From: Thermoplasmatota archaeon
GTDB lineage: Archaea > Thermoplasmatota > E2 > DHVEG-1
Reading direction: 5' to 3'
Length of the DNA stretch: 64,000 bases
Assembly (NCBI GenBank): GCA_030619765.1
Contig: JAUXAU010000005.1
Coordinates: 1-64,000, forward strand
Part shown: positions 15,792 to 24,479 of the stretch, piece after piece
How the letters are laid out: each line of letters starts with the position of its first letter
Numbering within the stretch: the first letter of the stretch is position 1
Made by a program: the position numbers and the translations under genes
The notes under the pieces: generated by a model
The model's database searches: none
Seen by the model: the letters and a program-made list of their open reading frames with translations, nothing else
What the model was told of the DNA's origin: nothing

Positions 15792-16274
15792 ATGAGATTT
15801 AAATCAAAAATAAAGAGGCAACAGAACAATGACGGGATAGGTTACAACATTTTTAAAATACCACAAGCGTTTACTGATGAAGAGGTCTATTTTGATAGAG
15901 TTATTGCAAATACCCTTCGGAAGATACCAGAAAATGTAAGAGACAAGATTATTATTAATGAAGTAATATTTAATCGTGGAATATCCGAAGATTATGGATC
16001 AGCAGACGAGTTATGGTTGCGAGTTTCATCAGAGGCAACAGAGATTAGACGTCCTCTCATTACATTAAATTTTACAAAGATGATGAATGACAATTTAACT
16101 GAATCTGATATGATGTTTCATATTGCGCATGAAATTGCCCATGTTGTTTTAGAACATCATAAACCACGTGAATTTAATATGGAGCAATGGTTAGCTGATG
16201 AACGAGAAGCAGATGAGTTAGCAAAGAAATGGGGGTTTAAAAAACCAAAAAAGAAAAAAGATAAGGTGAAATAG
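15792..16274 (+). CDS. small HEIAH metalloprotease-like protein
   Basis: A 160-residue protein with MMFHIAHEIAHVVLEHH followed by ADEREADELAKKWGF, that is HExxH plus a downstream ExxxD-type helix as in small SprT/ImmA-like zinc peptidases. The N-terminus is basic. It follows the previous HExxH gene with stop and start nearly touching. Confidence 0.72.
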   Translation: MRFKSKIKRQQNNDGIGYNIFKIPQAFTDEEVYFDRVIANTLRKIPENVRDKIIINEVIFNRGISEDYGSADELWLRVSSEATEIRRPLITLNFTKMMNDNLTESDMMFHIAHEIAHVVLEHHKPREFNMEQWLADEREADELAKKWGFKKPKKKKDKVK

Positions 16275-16276
16275 AA

Positions 16277-16570
16277 ATGAAAGGGAATTTTGATGGCGCA
16301 TTCGGATCACCGGGACCTGTTGGATGTATATTTTGCGGGGATAAAAAGGTGCCGGGGTCTTGTTGGCATGGTTCTACAGATATTTTTGTATGTTATCAAT
16401 GCATACGAGAAGGAATGTTAGGACGATTAATTGGAGATGCTATAGCAGATCATAATTGTAGTGAGTTAGATTATGGTACAGTGCATCAGGTGTTAGAGAG
16501 ATTATTAACAGCAACTGAGAAGGAAGCGTTATATACAATAATTCATCAAAAGGACATGCTAAAGAAATAG
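16277..16570 (+). CDS. zinc-finger protein resembling ClpX-type ribbon
   Basis: A 97-residue protein with GCIFCGDKKVP and DIFVCYQCIREGM. The spacing (CxxC, about 20 residues, CxxC with an aromatic before the second pair) is like the N-terminal zinc domain of ClpX. No ATPase part is present. The C-terminus is helical. Function unknown. Confidence 0.68.
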   Translation: MKGNFDGAFGSPGPVGCIFCGDKKVPGSCWHGSTDIFVCYQCIREGMLGRLIGDAIADHNCSELDYGTVHQVLERLLTATEKEALYTIIHQKDMLKK

Positions 16571-16590
16571 GTATATTATGACGTAATTAT

Positions 16591-17078
16591 ATGTCCGAAA
16601 CAGCTGATGATTTAGAAAAGCAATTAGCAGCATTAAAAAACAACGTGAGAGGCTTGAAGAGGGAACAAAACAGGAAACAGCTACGGAACGTGCCCGTCGG
16701 ATTGCAGATTTTTATGGGATAGACATTAAAGGGTGGAAATTAAAGGAGCCATGTGGTAGCCCGTATTTGAGCATGGTAGTGGATTTGAAAACAAATACTA
16801 TATATCTTTGTTCAGCTTGGATGAAACATGAAACAGATGAGACAGTAGCGTTTTATCTTACCCATGAGGTTTCACATAGAAAAACAAAGGATGAGGCTCT
16901 TGCTACTCTTTATGGCATTGAGATATTAAAGGATAAAATGCCCTCTGATGATCTCAAAAAGAGGGCTAGCATATGGTATGACGATTATAGTGCTAGGACA
17001 CCCGAAGAGACGTTTTTATATCCCGCTGATCTTAAGTATTTAGAGAAGATAAGAAAGTATACTACTGGTGAAGAATAG
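16591..17078 (+). CDS. HEVSH metalloprotease-like protein requiring a -1 frameshift
   Basis: From ATG 16591 the first 17 codons read MSETADDLEKQLAALKK. The rest of the protein (QRERLEEGTKQ..., ADFYGIDIKGWKL..., AFYLTHEVSHRKTKDEA) is in the -1 frame, open to 17078. The switch falls on A AAA AAC at 16635-16641, a classical -1 slippery heptamer in the correct phase. The combined product would be about 162 residues with an HEVSH zinc motif near residue 105. Without a shift the upstream frame ends at a TAG near 16720. It may be programmed frameshifting, a real mutation or an assembly error. A restart at ATG 16773 would drop the N-terminal half. Confidence 0.6.
16635..16641 (+). promoter_or_regulatory. 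candidate -1 frameshift site (A AAA AAC)
   Basis: The heptamer AAAAAAC is read as TTA AAA AAC in the upstream frame. Slipping back one base joins MSETADDLEKQLAALKK to QRERLEEG and the HEVSH-containing frame. The site matches the X XXY YYZ rule. I looked for, but cannot demonstrate, a stimulatory structure downstream. Confidence 0.5.
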
Positions 17079-17201
17079 GTAAAAGAATGAAAAAATTAAG
17101 AAGAGTAGAAATATGGAGACGTAAAGTTTATCTACCAAAAACGTAATACAGATGAAAAGTGAAGTATAAAATTAACTGAATAAAAATAAGTAGGTGATTA
17201 A

Positions 17202-17558
17202 ATGAAAAGAAAAGCAAGTCGAGAAGATGCGAAACGATTGGAGAAACCTGCTAAAATACCGGAAATACTTGGAAGAGACGACATCGGAGAGGACCCTGGA
17301 CAATCTATAGATTTTGAAATTGTAAAAGATGACAAGGGTCGATTAATTCTACACACAGTAGGGGAACACATAACGACAGAAGATGAATATAACCGGTATC
17401 CTAAACCGTTTTTCGTGTCTAAAGAGTTAAAGGCGTTTTTGAAGGAAGAACTCCTCGACCGTGGAGCTGCTATGAGGAATGACCAAGAGCAGATGATATA
17501 CCTCACCTGTAATCCCCAAGATATAATTCATGATGATGATAACCAGAAAAAAAAATAA
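17202..17558 (+). CDS. hypothetical protein
   Basis: A 118-residue protein with a TAGGTGA ribosome binding site. The charged N-terminus (MKRKASREDAKRLEKPAKI) is followed by a mixed region. No family recognised. It is the last gene of the plus-strand operon. The 123 bp before it contain only a 19-codon basic reading frame (17087-17146) that I do not claim as a gene. Confidence 0.6.
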   Translation: MKRKASREDAKRLEKPAKIPEILGRDDIGEDPGQSIDFEIVKDDKGRLILHTVGEHITTEDEYNRYPKPFFVSKELKAFLKEELLDRGAAMRNDQEQMIYLTCNPQDIIHDDDNQKKK

Positions 17559-17599
17559 AAAGAGTATTTTATAATATCTCTCCTAGTCTTGGTTCATTA

Positions 17600-18241
17600 T
17601 TAGGATTCTTTTTTATTCTTTTCTTTTTCCTTTCGCATTTCTTTAAATGTCTCACGGAACCATTTATCTACTTCTTCATCGCTGTCGTTACCAGTGTACT
17701 CACCATGTGATGCATCTAAAGTAGAAGATCTCATCCAGTATCCACGTACCCATTTAGGGAAGTCTCTAAGTTTTTCCACCTGTTTACATAATGCCATCAA
17801 TGGCATAAGTTCTGTTACTTCTTGGAAACCTAGTATTTCTCTTGTAACAATATATCCACGTTTCATAATGTAGCTTTCGATAGCTTCTTCAATGATACGA
17901 TTTCTAGTGATTTTCATAAGCTCCCATCTTTTAGTGTCCCTCTTGGCTATATCATCCAAAATTTCCACATATTCAGGGGGGAGGGAGATGGTAAACTTTC
18001 TCCATGGGTTATTTTCTAGTTCCTCTTGTAAATCATCTGCTTCACCTTGTGTGAATTCGATGATTCTATCATCGTCTTGATCGTAGGGTAGAGAAAGCCG
18101 ATATTTGCGGTTTCTCTCTTCTTCAGCTGCCTTTTTAAAGAATTGCTTTTTGGTTTCTTCTTTTTCTTCTAACATTTCTAACACCTTGTTAAATTGGGTA
18201 AGTTTTTTAATAACTTGCCATGTTATTGTATGTGCTATCAA
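17600..18241 (-). CDS. ribbon-helix-helix domain protein
   Basis: A 213-residue protein. The N-terminal 80 residues are charged coiled-coil. The RHH domain follows: RKFTISLPPEYVEILDDIAKR, then TRNRIIEEAIESYIMKRGY. The C-terminal 70 residues are unassigned and end in a very basic tail. It converges with the operon ending at 17558 and is a likely DNA-binding regulator or partition-type protein of the accessory region. Confidence 0.7.
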   Translation of the reverse strand: MIAHTITWQVIKKLTQFNKVLEMLEEKEETKKQFFKKAAEEERNRKYRLSLPYDQDDDRIIEFTQGEADDLQEELENNPWRKFTISLPPEYVEILDDIAKRDTKRWELMKITRNRIIEEAIESYIMKRGYIVTREILGFQEVTELMPLMALCKQVEKLRDFPKWVRGYWMRSSTLDASHGEYTGNDSDEEVDKWFRETFKEMRKEKEKNKKES

Positions 18242-18517
18242 GTATTTAATGCTTTCGGTATTTGGCTTGATCGGCGGTGATTAATTGTTATTGGACTACA
18301 AACAATGTGGATATGCATAAAAAATATGTGAGTATATTTTAATGAAAATTTATTATGGGTAATAAAATAATTAATATATATTTAGTTGGGAGAGTAGAAT
18401 GATATTAGTCGATGGTTAAAAATAAAAGAAGGGGAGAGGAGACGAAACTTTTAAATGGTCACAATAATATACTAATATTGCAAATAGTCAGATAAGAATT
18501 AGAATCTGGCAGACTAT
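18242..18517. other. 276-bp non-coding region upstream of guide array 3
   Basis: Very AT-rich with no convincing gene. It contains TATA-like stretches on the plus strand (AATTAATATATATTTAG near 18370 and CTTTTAAATGG near 18446) that could drive array 3, and must also hold the promoter of the minus-strand RHH gene. Confidence 0.4.
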
Positions 18518-18730
18518 TGCGAGCCAATGTAAGGATGAAGCCCAATGGAAAAGTGCGAGCCATTATGCAGTTGAAGCCCAGTTGAAATATGCGAGCCATA
18601 TAAAGATTGAAGCCCAAGAGTTTCTTGCGTATAGCCAAGATGGCTGTGAAACCCATGGAATTTCTGCGTAGCCAGGATGAATATGAAACCCACTTGGCAC
18701 TTGCGTAAACCAACAAACACATGAAGGCCA
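18518..18730 (+). repeat. orphan TIGR-type guide array 3 (6 units)
   Basis: In the plus orientation TGCGAGCCA and TGAAGCCCA, the reverse complements of the array 1/2 repeats, alternate with 9-bp spacers. The first three units are canonical. The next three use TGAAACCCA or TGAAGGCCA plus lengthened TGCG repeats: TGCGTATAGCCA (12 bp, 18626), TGCGTAGCCA (10 bp, 18665) and TGCGTAAACCA (11 bp, 18702), while every spacer remains 9 bp. No tas gene is adjacent, so the array could be served in trans by the protein at 5086. The spacers are different from those of arrays 1 and 2 by eye. Confidence 0.82.
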
Positions 18731-18736
18731 AAAGAT

Positions 18737-18776
18737 AGTATTGACTAACTTATCAATTTTTAAGTCAGTCAATACT
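18737..18776 (+). other. hairpin following guide array 3
   Basis: AGTATTGACT-A-ACTT pairs with AAGT-C-AGTCAATACT around a 10-base loop: a 14-bp stem with one A/C mismatch, starting 6 bases after the last repeat. The layout copies the array 1 hairpin (same mismatch type and ACTT...AAGT apex), supporting plus-strand transcription of this array. No T-run follows. Confidence 0.72.
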
Positions 18777-18806
18777 AATATTCAATATCAGATAGGAAAA
18801 TACTGC

Positions 18807-18968
18807 CTATTGAATTACCTTCCGCAGCCTTAACTCACCAATACCAATGGGTTCAATATCCAACATGTCTCCAGCCTTAAATCTATATAGATCGCATACT
18901 TGCTTCGGAATTGTGATAACGAAGCTACCGTGGACCAATCGTAGTTTTCGTTCCATATGGAAACCCAT
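18807..18968 (-). CDS. SpoVT/AbrB-like DNA-binding protein
   Basis: A 53-residue protein, MGFHMERKLRLVHG then SFVITIPKQVCDLYRFKAGD then MLDIEPIGIGELRLRKV, a typical AbrB-type swapped-hairpin domain. I start it at ATG 18968 because GGTGA lies 8 bases upstream. A longer frame reaches 19034 but its extra residues are not typical of the domain. It could regulate array 3 or neighbouring genes. Confidence 0.65.
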   Translation of the reverse strand: MGFHMERKLRLVHGSFVITIPKQVCDLYRFKAGDMLDIEPIGIGELRLRKVIQ

Positions 18969-19215
18969 AGGGAGAATCACCGTATAAATGTATGGTATTA
19001 AGGAGAGTTTTTTACTTGTTTGGTAACCCATCACTCTATCCTCTTTGTTTTAGAAAAAACCAAAAGAAAAACCCTGCTTGGCATGACTTATTATATAATA
19101 AAGACACTAATCATTATATCCTTATGACTGGAGTAAACGACCTTTAAAATCCAGATAAATCAAAACAAGGGGTAAAAACCTCTGTTTCACTTATAAATTC
19201 TCCTAGAACAGAATA

Positions 19216-19266
19216 TGGGCCCGCCGAACCGTGAACAGACTAACAGGAGAAAAACCAGGTAAAACA
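19216..19266 (+). repeat. left 51-bp direct repeat containing tRNA-Pro 3' end
   Basis: It starts TGGGCCCGCCG, the 11 bases that also end the tRNA-Pro gene at 37619, and continues through AGGAGAAAAACCAGG. It matches 23440-23490 at about 47 of 51 positions in the same orientation. The pair flanks the 4-kb peptidase gene. Confidence 0.75.
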
Positions 19267-19377
19267 TTACAGGTGTTTGATGGTTTTGATTTAGCAGATT
19301 TCGGTTCCGAAGATTTATATATAAAACTTCACTTATTTTATTTAAGATTGAAGTGCTTATCGAGAAGAAGGCATAAG

Positions 19378-22300
19378 ATGAAAAAAGAACTAATTGGATT
19401 TTTAATCTGTATATTGTTGGTTTCAACAGTTGTTTCACCTGTGGCTGGAACCGTAACTATTTGTAAAAAAACTTTAGCAGAAGAACAAGCTGTTTTTAAC
19501 AAATTGTCAAAAAATATGTTGAATGTCCCTGTAAAAATGGTTGATGAAGAAATAGAAAAGTATGAGACTTATGAAAACTCTGGCTCATTTTGGTTAGATA
19601 GAGCATACCACTTGAAGAACCCTTTTCCTGCAACGAACAGGAATGGCAATGATGATGCAGGATATAAGAAGGATGCAGGGGATGAAATTAGTGAATCTCT
19701 TGCCATATATCCTGGTGAGATGATTGATGATTGGCCGGGTAGAGGAAGAACTGGTAAATTAAACTCCACCGATGAAGATTGGTATTTATTCTCAGTTTGT
19801 GCTGGTCAAGATATCATTATTACTATGACTCCTCCAACAGGTCACAACTATGATATCGGTCTTTGGGACAAAAACGAAAATGAGAAAGCAACTTCTACAA
19901 ACTCTGGTAGTGCAACTGAATCAATAACATTCACTGCAGATTATACTGGTAAATGGTACATGAGAGTTCATTATATTAGCGGTACAGGTGAAGGACAATA
20001 CTCTTTTGATGTAACCTTATCTGGACAAAACGATGCAAATACAGGCAATGATGCCGGTGATAATTTTGCCTCTGCAACCTCAATTACAACTGGATCATAC
20101 GAAGGATATCTTGATATGAATGATGAAGAAGATTGGTATAAATTTAATATAAATGAAGGGCAAAACATTCATTTCATATTACTTATGAAAAACTACGCTT
20201 TGCTATCTGATTTTGATATCTATCTTTATAACCCTAATAGCTCAATGATACACGCTAAAAATTATTATTATGATGATGAACTTTTTTATCCTATAGATGA
20301 GTCAGGTTACTGGCGGGTAAGAATTAAGATATTTCCAGGTTACACAGACATTCCCGATCCAACAGAATGGGATTATTACACCTATGGTTCTGGTGCATAC
20401 AAATTGCAGTTTAATCTGGAATCAACCGTTCCAGACCCACCTAGCCCAATTCCACAGCCACAGATAACACCTATCGCGCAAACCTTCAAGATAGCAAATG
20501 ACCCAGATAGTAATAAGGATGAATATGGATATCTAGCGTCAATTCCAGCCTGTAACTATTTAGATGGTGGAGACAGATATCTTGCACCAATTGTTTATAC
20601 TGGCGATACGACACTAACAAATTGGTTTGGAACTGTTGATGATACCACTAATTATCTACTAGATGATTGGAACACATATCTTAGTGATCACGGTAAAACC
20701 GCGGTACAATATACTATTCCCTCTGATCCATTACAAGCCGCAGCTGAAATAGCAACACAAAATTGGGCTTCATCAGATTTGGCTGTTGTTGCCGTTGACG
20801 GAAGTGATTACGAGGATACCACTTCACAGGTTCTTCATGAAACAAAAACATTAACACGTAATGCTGAAGTTAAAACCATACCGAACGATAGTAATAAAAT
20901 AAAAAAAATGGGTAGTTCCTATATCTATCCTATGACATTGACGTCAGAATGGGGTGCTATTAATGTATCAATCTACGGACCTAGTATTCCAGGCGGAGGT
21001 ATGATTCATATTTACCCATCGTTAATTCAACTCTATCCCAAGTTTATGAGTCTCACAAGCGACTGGTGGCCCGCCTCTGCGGATATACCGAGATATGATA
21101 TTTATTATCCAGTTACAACACCTGGTATATGGGCAGCTGGAGTAAAAGCTCCTCTAGGGGATTGGGACTTTATAATTACTAAATATGAATGTGACAGATA
21201 TAACATAAAAGTCAATGACGATGACGCTACATTAAAAGCAACAGTAACAACCTCAACACCATCAGATCTTTTAGTGTTCCTAGTTGATCCACAAGGACAT
21301 ATTAGAGCACCAGATATCCCTGATTGGAATGGAGGACCCATCCTACCAATTCATGAATGGCATGGTTTTGATGATGGTGATCCTTCTACCCCATGTGATC
21401 CTTGGAGGGATTGGAATCCAGAGCCGCATACTGAGTTTACTGCTGAAGTGCTTCATCCTGAAAAAGGAACATGGACGGCAATTGTTGTACCAAGGAATGC
21501 ACAAGGGTCATCCAGCGTTCAATATACAATTAGTGCAGAAATAAGGAAGTTAAATCAGAAGCGTGTAAATGCAGCATTATCTGCTGCGAATGCTGCAGTA
21601 ATTGCCTCACAAGAACATGTTCCGCTGTTATATGTCAAAGAAAATAGTGTGCCTGCAGAGACACAAAATGCTTTTGCTACACTTGGTATTAGTAAAGTCA
21701 TATTTGTTGAAAATAATGAAATAGGAAACAATGTTCGGAATGACCTGCCGACTTTAGAGGCAGATTTAAAATCTATGCAAGAAATTATAGATTATATCAA
21801 AGACTATCCATCCTCTGAAAACTATATCACAATTACCTCACTGAAAACGGGAGATGGTTATTTTGCACCGTCTGCTATGATTGCCGCATATCATGGTTCA
21901 CCTGTTCTTCGTTTAGAAGAGGCAAAAAGTGCTGCTTCATCAGTGCCTGTAAATTATAATGTAATTGTAGGTCAGGTGAACAAAAATGTTTACGACGTTA
22001 TGGGCACCCCAACTGGAAAGATGCTCTGGAACAACCCAACAAACATTGAAGAATCTGAAGACACTAGCGATAGCCTTTTCCTAAATCTAGATGAAGAACC
22101 CATACCATTGTTTGGATCAGCAGAATCACCTAATCCTGCAGGTATGGCAAATCGAATAGATACCTGGAGACTTTGGGATGGAGACTACTATCATGGAAAT
22201 CGTGCTCCTGGTCATCTACCAATGTATAAGGAACCTGTTCCCGAATTTAGCAATTTTAAATTATTAATTGAGCTTATCAAGTACTTATTCTCTGGTAATA

Positions 22301-23367
22301 ACAGTGATCTCCCACCACTCGGAATGGATGCAAAACGATATTGGAATGAAGAGATGCACAAAGGCATTCACAAATGGATTAATGATTATGGGCTTAACAT
22401 AGATGGAAAAGAAGCATTTGTCTTTGTAGCACCGCGTAAGGATATTCGATTAGAGACTCATTCGGTGGTGATGGGTAACAATTCTTATTCTGGGCATATC
22501 CCTGGGGAGACACCAGCATATACATCAGATATAATTGTAAGAAATATTTTATATCCAGCGTTAATCTATGCAAATCCTAACAGGGATGTAACTAGCACTC
22601 AATTTATGAACTATCCTGATGGAGAAACCTGGAAGACAAACGACGGCGTTACCCATCAAGTAAAGTCAAGCCAAGTTCTCAAAAATGTGTTTATGTCTCA
22701 TGGAAGAACTTACGATGGTCATTGTCTGTGGGATGCTCATCTTGAACGTCTGAATGAAGGCGCCAGCGTCATGTACTATTCTGGTCATGGAACAGGCGGA
22801 AGTGGTATTTCTGCTCAGTATCTCCAAACAAATCATTCTAATTATCCGGATCAGATCTGGCCTGATGCTTGGCGAGGCTACATGTATGACAACTGGAAAA
22901 CAGCTCGTAATAATGGTATGCGATGGTATAACCCAGAAGCACCAAATCTATATGACTTCATTCACTTCAAATGGATAGATCAGCTGTTAGATAATCTCAA
23001 AAGTAACGCTGTTTTCTATATGTCTTGTTCAACTGGGCAACATTTTGGACCGCTTGTATATCTAGATCACGGAGCGGTAATGTGGTATGGTAATGCCGGC
23101 TCTGGACTATGCCCTGAGGCAGATCTTATGGATGACTGGTTCTTCGAAGACGCAATGATGCATGGAGAGCCTGTGGGTCTAGCTTATTCAAAATATGTAT
23201 GGCTTCACTACCGTGATTTTACAACAGGTGATCCAACATCAATGTATGGTCCATCATCAATGAAGGGTGTTACTACTATTAACTGTATATATGGAGATCC
23301 TAACCTAATTCTCTACAGTCCAGATTGGACTGCACCGGTACCAGTAGATTCTGTCTTAGATGATTAG
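19378..23367 (+). CDS. large secreted C25 (gingipain-like) peptidase with PPC domains
   Basis: A 1,329-residue exported protein. The start is ATG 19378, giving a clean signal peptide (MKKELIGFLICILLVS...); the frame is open upstream through the direct repeat, but those residues are not signal-like. Two bacterial pre-peptidase C-terminal (PPC) beta domains follow (DEDWYLFSV and DEEDWYKFNI). Then comes a region with cell-wall-binding-repeat-like features (YFAPSAMIAAYHGSPVLRL). The C-terminal catalytic part has the caspase/gingipain dyad: His in MYYSGHGTGGSG and Cys in VFYMSCSTGQ. A final GDPNLILYSPDW is typical of C25 ends. It probably acts at the cell surface as a protease of extracellular protein or competitors. 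Confidence 0.85.
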   Translation: MKKELIGFLICILLVSTVVSPVAGTVTICKKTLAEEQAVFNKLSKNMLNVPVKMVDEEIEKYETYENSGSFWLDRAYHLKNPFPATNRNGNDDAGYKKDAGDEISESLAIYPGEMIDDWPGRGRTGKLNSTDEDWYLFSVCAGQDIIITMTPPTGHNYDIGLWDKNENEKATSTNSGSATESITFTADYTGKWYMRVHYISGTGEGQYSFDVTLSGQNDANTGNDAGDNFASATSITTGSYEGYLDMNDEEDWYKFNINEGQNIHFILLMKNYALLSDFDIYLYNPNSSMIHAKNYYYDDELFYPIDESGYWRVRIKIFPGYTDIPDPTEWDYYTYGSGAYKLQFNLESTVPDPPSPIPQPQITPIAQTFKIANDPDSNKDEYGYLASIPACNYLDGGDRYLAPIVYTGDTTLTNWFGTVDDTTNYLLDDWNTYLSDHGKTAVQYTIPSDPLQAAAEIATQNWASSDLAVVAVDGSDYEDTTSQVLHETKTLTRNAEVKTIPNDSNKIKKMGSSYIYPMTLTSEWGAINVSIYGPSIPGGGMIHIYPSLIQLYPKFMSLTSDWWPASADIPRYDIYYPVTTPGIWAAGVKAPLGDWDFIITKYECDRYNIKVNDDDATLKATVTTSTPSDLLVFLVDPQGHIRAPDIPDWNGGPILPIHEWHGFDDGDPSTPCDPWRDWNPEPHTEFTAEVLHPEKGTWTAIVVPRNAQGSSSVQYTISAEIRKLNQKRVNAALSAANAAVIASQEHVPLLYVKENSVPAETQNAFATLGISKVIFVENNEIGNNVRNDLPTLEADLKSMQEIIDYIKDYPSSENYITITSLKTGDGYFAPSAMIAAYHGSPVLRLEEAKSAASSVPVNYNVIVGQVNKNVYDVMGTPTGKMLWNNPTNIEESEDTSDSLFLNLDEEPIPLFGSAESPNPAGMANRIDTWRLWDGDYYHGNRAPGHLPMYKEPVPEFSNFKLLIELIKYLFSGNNSDLPPLGMDAKRYWNEEMHKGIHKWINDYGLNIDGKEAFVFVAPRKDIRLETHSVVMGNNSYSGHIPGETPAYTSDIIVRNILYPALIYANPNRDVTSTQFMNYPDGETWKTNDGVTHQVKSSQVLKNVFMSHGRTYDGHCLWDAHLERLNEGASVMYYSGHGTGGSGISAQYLQTNHSNYPDQIWPDAWRGYMYDNWKTARNNGMRWYNPEAPNLYDFIHFKWIDQLLDNLKSNAVFYMSCSTGQHFGPLVYLDHGAVMWYGNAGSGLCPEADLMDDWFFEDAMMHGEPVGLAYSKYVWLHYRDFTTGDPTSMYGPSSMKGVTTINCIYGDPNLILYSPDWTAPVPVDSVLDD

Positions 23368-23439
23368 ATATTTAGAGCGATACCTAGCTAAAATCAGGAG
23401 ACTATGATTACAGACAGTCTTTTTCTCCTGGAGAGTTCA

Positions 23440-23490
23440 TGGGCCCGCCGAACCGCAAACAATCTAACAGGAGAAAAACCAGGTAAAACA
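23440..23490 (+). repeat. right 51-bp direct repeat containing tRNA-Pro 3' end
   Basis: The partner of 19216-19266, with about four mismatches clustered at bases 16-24 of the repeat. It too starts with TGGGCCCGCCGAACCG. It may be an old attachment site or a recombination scar of a recombinase that recognises the tRNA-Pro end. Confidence 0.75.
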
Positions 23491-23508
23491 ATATAGGTTT
23501 TTACGGTT

Positions 23509-23874
23509 TTAATTTTTATCTATCTTTTTCTTAAGATTTATTCCTGCTATTGATGATACAAATTCAATTGATGCATCAAAGATATCCTGATCTTTCAAAT
23601 AATCCTCTGATTTGTTCCTATTTATCTGGATCCATTCTCTCATTTTTCTGCCCATGGGTTGAAAATGCACAATCTCTTTCCTTTTTAGTAGTTCACTTGC
23701 TAATGATTCGGGAACTTTCACACAGACACCCTCCATATAAAGAGAAGCGAAAAGCTTACCTCCGACATAATAAGCAGGATGGCCGTACATCTTTCCTGGT
23801 TTAACGATTGGAATGTTTAGTAAAAACGAATCAAGAACTTCTTTATGTTTTGGATTAAATTGTACTTTTGCCAT
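23509..23874 (-). CDS. TfoX-N / YjbR-like small protein
   Basis: A 121-residue protein resembling the TfoX N-terminal/MmcQ-YjbR fold: MYGHPAYYVGGKLFASLYMEGVCVKVPE, then FQPMGRKMREWIQI. The family is uncharacterised in archaea. AAGGAGG lies just upstream of ATG 23874, so that start is used instead of the frame's upstream ATG at 23949, which overlaps the previous gene. Confidence 0.7.
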   Translation of the reverse strand: MAKVQFNPKHKEVLDSFLLNIPIVKPGKMYGHPAYYVGGKLFASLYMEGVCVKVPESLASELLKRKEIVHFQPMGRKMREWIQINRNKSEDYLKDQDIFDASIEFVSSIAGINLKKKIDKN

Positions 23875-23893
23875 TTTTATTATCCTCCTTCTA

Positions 23894-24415
23894 TTATGGT
23901 TTTTTTGCTGCGCTTCCAGGGCAGATAAACTGCATTTTACATTTTTCACAATCTATCTTATGCAGTATGCCATTAATAGCTACTAATGCAATGAAAGGAA
24001 CAAGGTAAACTAATTCATCAATTAGAGATACTTCGTTTATAGCTATCATGGCAATCATTACGATTATTGGTAGACCCATAAGTATCCCCCATGTTAATCC
24101 TGCAAGTTTTCCTCCAAGTTTTTGATCTCCAGTGTTTTTCTTAAATATAGCAGATGAAAGTTTTCCCCAACCGCAATGACACCATTTATCATAATAATAA
24201 CAATTTGTACAGAGATGTTTTCTCAGCATAAAAAATAACATAATCACAGCAAATAAAACATATAGTATTGAAACAAGAGGGAGGCTAATGATCTTGAGTG
24301 GGTACATGCCCAGAAATCCCAATATTATCATTCCAAAAATAAGAACATTCTCACATATAACGTAGCCTCTACTACATTCCTCTACGCCATCTTCATACAA
24401 TTTTTCTTTATTCAT
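23894..24415 (-). CDS. four-helix membrane protein with Cys motifs
   Basis: A 173-residue integral membrane protein with about four transmembrane segments (near residues 25-45, 48-65, 108-130, 135-152). Between helices 2 and 3 is CTNCYYYDKWCHCGWGKLS, and the C-terminus has CEKCKMQFICPG. The paired motifs could bind metal on one membrane face. I have a general memory of such proteins in methanogens, but know no function. GGAGGA precedes ATG 24415. Confidence 0.7.
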   Translation of the reverse strand: MNKEKLYEDGVEECSRGYVICENVLIFGMIILGFLGMYPLKIISLPLVSILYVLFAVIMLFFMLRKHLCTNCYYYDKWCHCGWGKLSSAIFKKNTGDQKLGGKLAGLTWGILMGLPIIVMIAMIAINEVSLIDELVYLVPFIALVAINGILHKIDCEKCKMQFICPGSAAKKP

Positions 24416-24479
24416 AATTTTTATTCCTCCAATCCTGGGAGATATGTAAGTGGTTTTTAAAAATCTAACGTAATTTTTT

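Noticed and set aside
17087-17146. 19-codon basic reading frame
   Set aside because: Too short and unsupported; no clear ribosome binding site at the right distance, no recognised peptide type.
18514-18772. Three overlapping minus-strand frames of 68-90 codons at array 3
   Set aside because: They are read-throughs of the array repeats, as in array 1.
18737-18776. Classical intrinsic terminator
   Set aside because: The stem is AT-rich and no T-run follows. The same is true for the array 1 hairpin, so array end processing is preferred.
19231-19377. Upstream 49 codons of the peptidase frame
   Set aside because: The ATG at 19378 starts a proper signal peptide; the upstream part lies in the direct repeat and would bury the signal. 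I treat it as non-coding.
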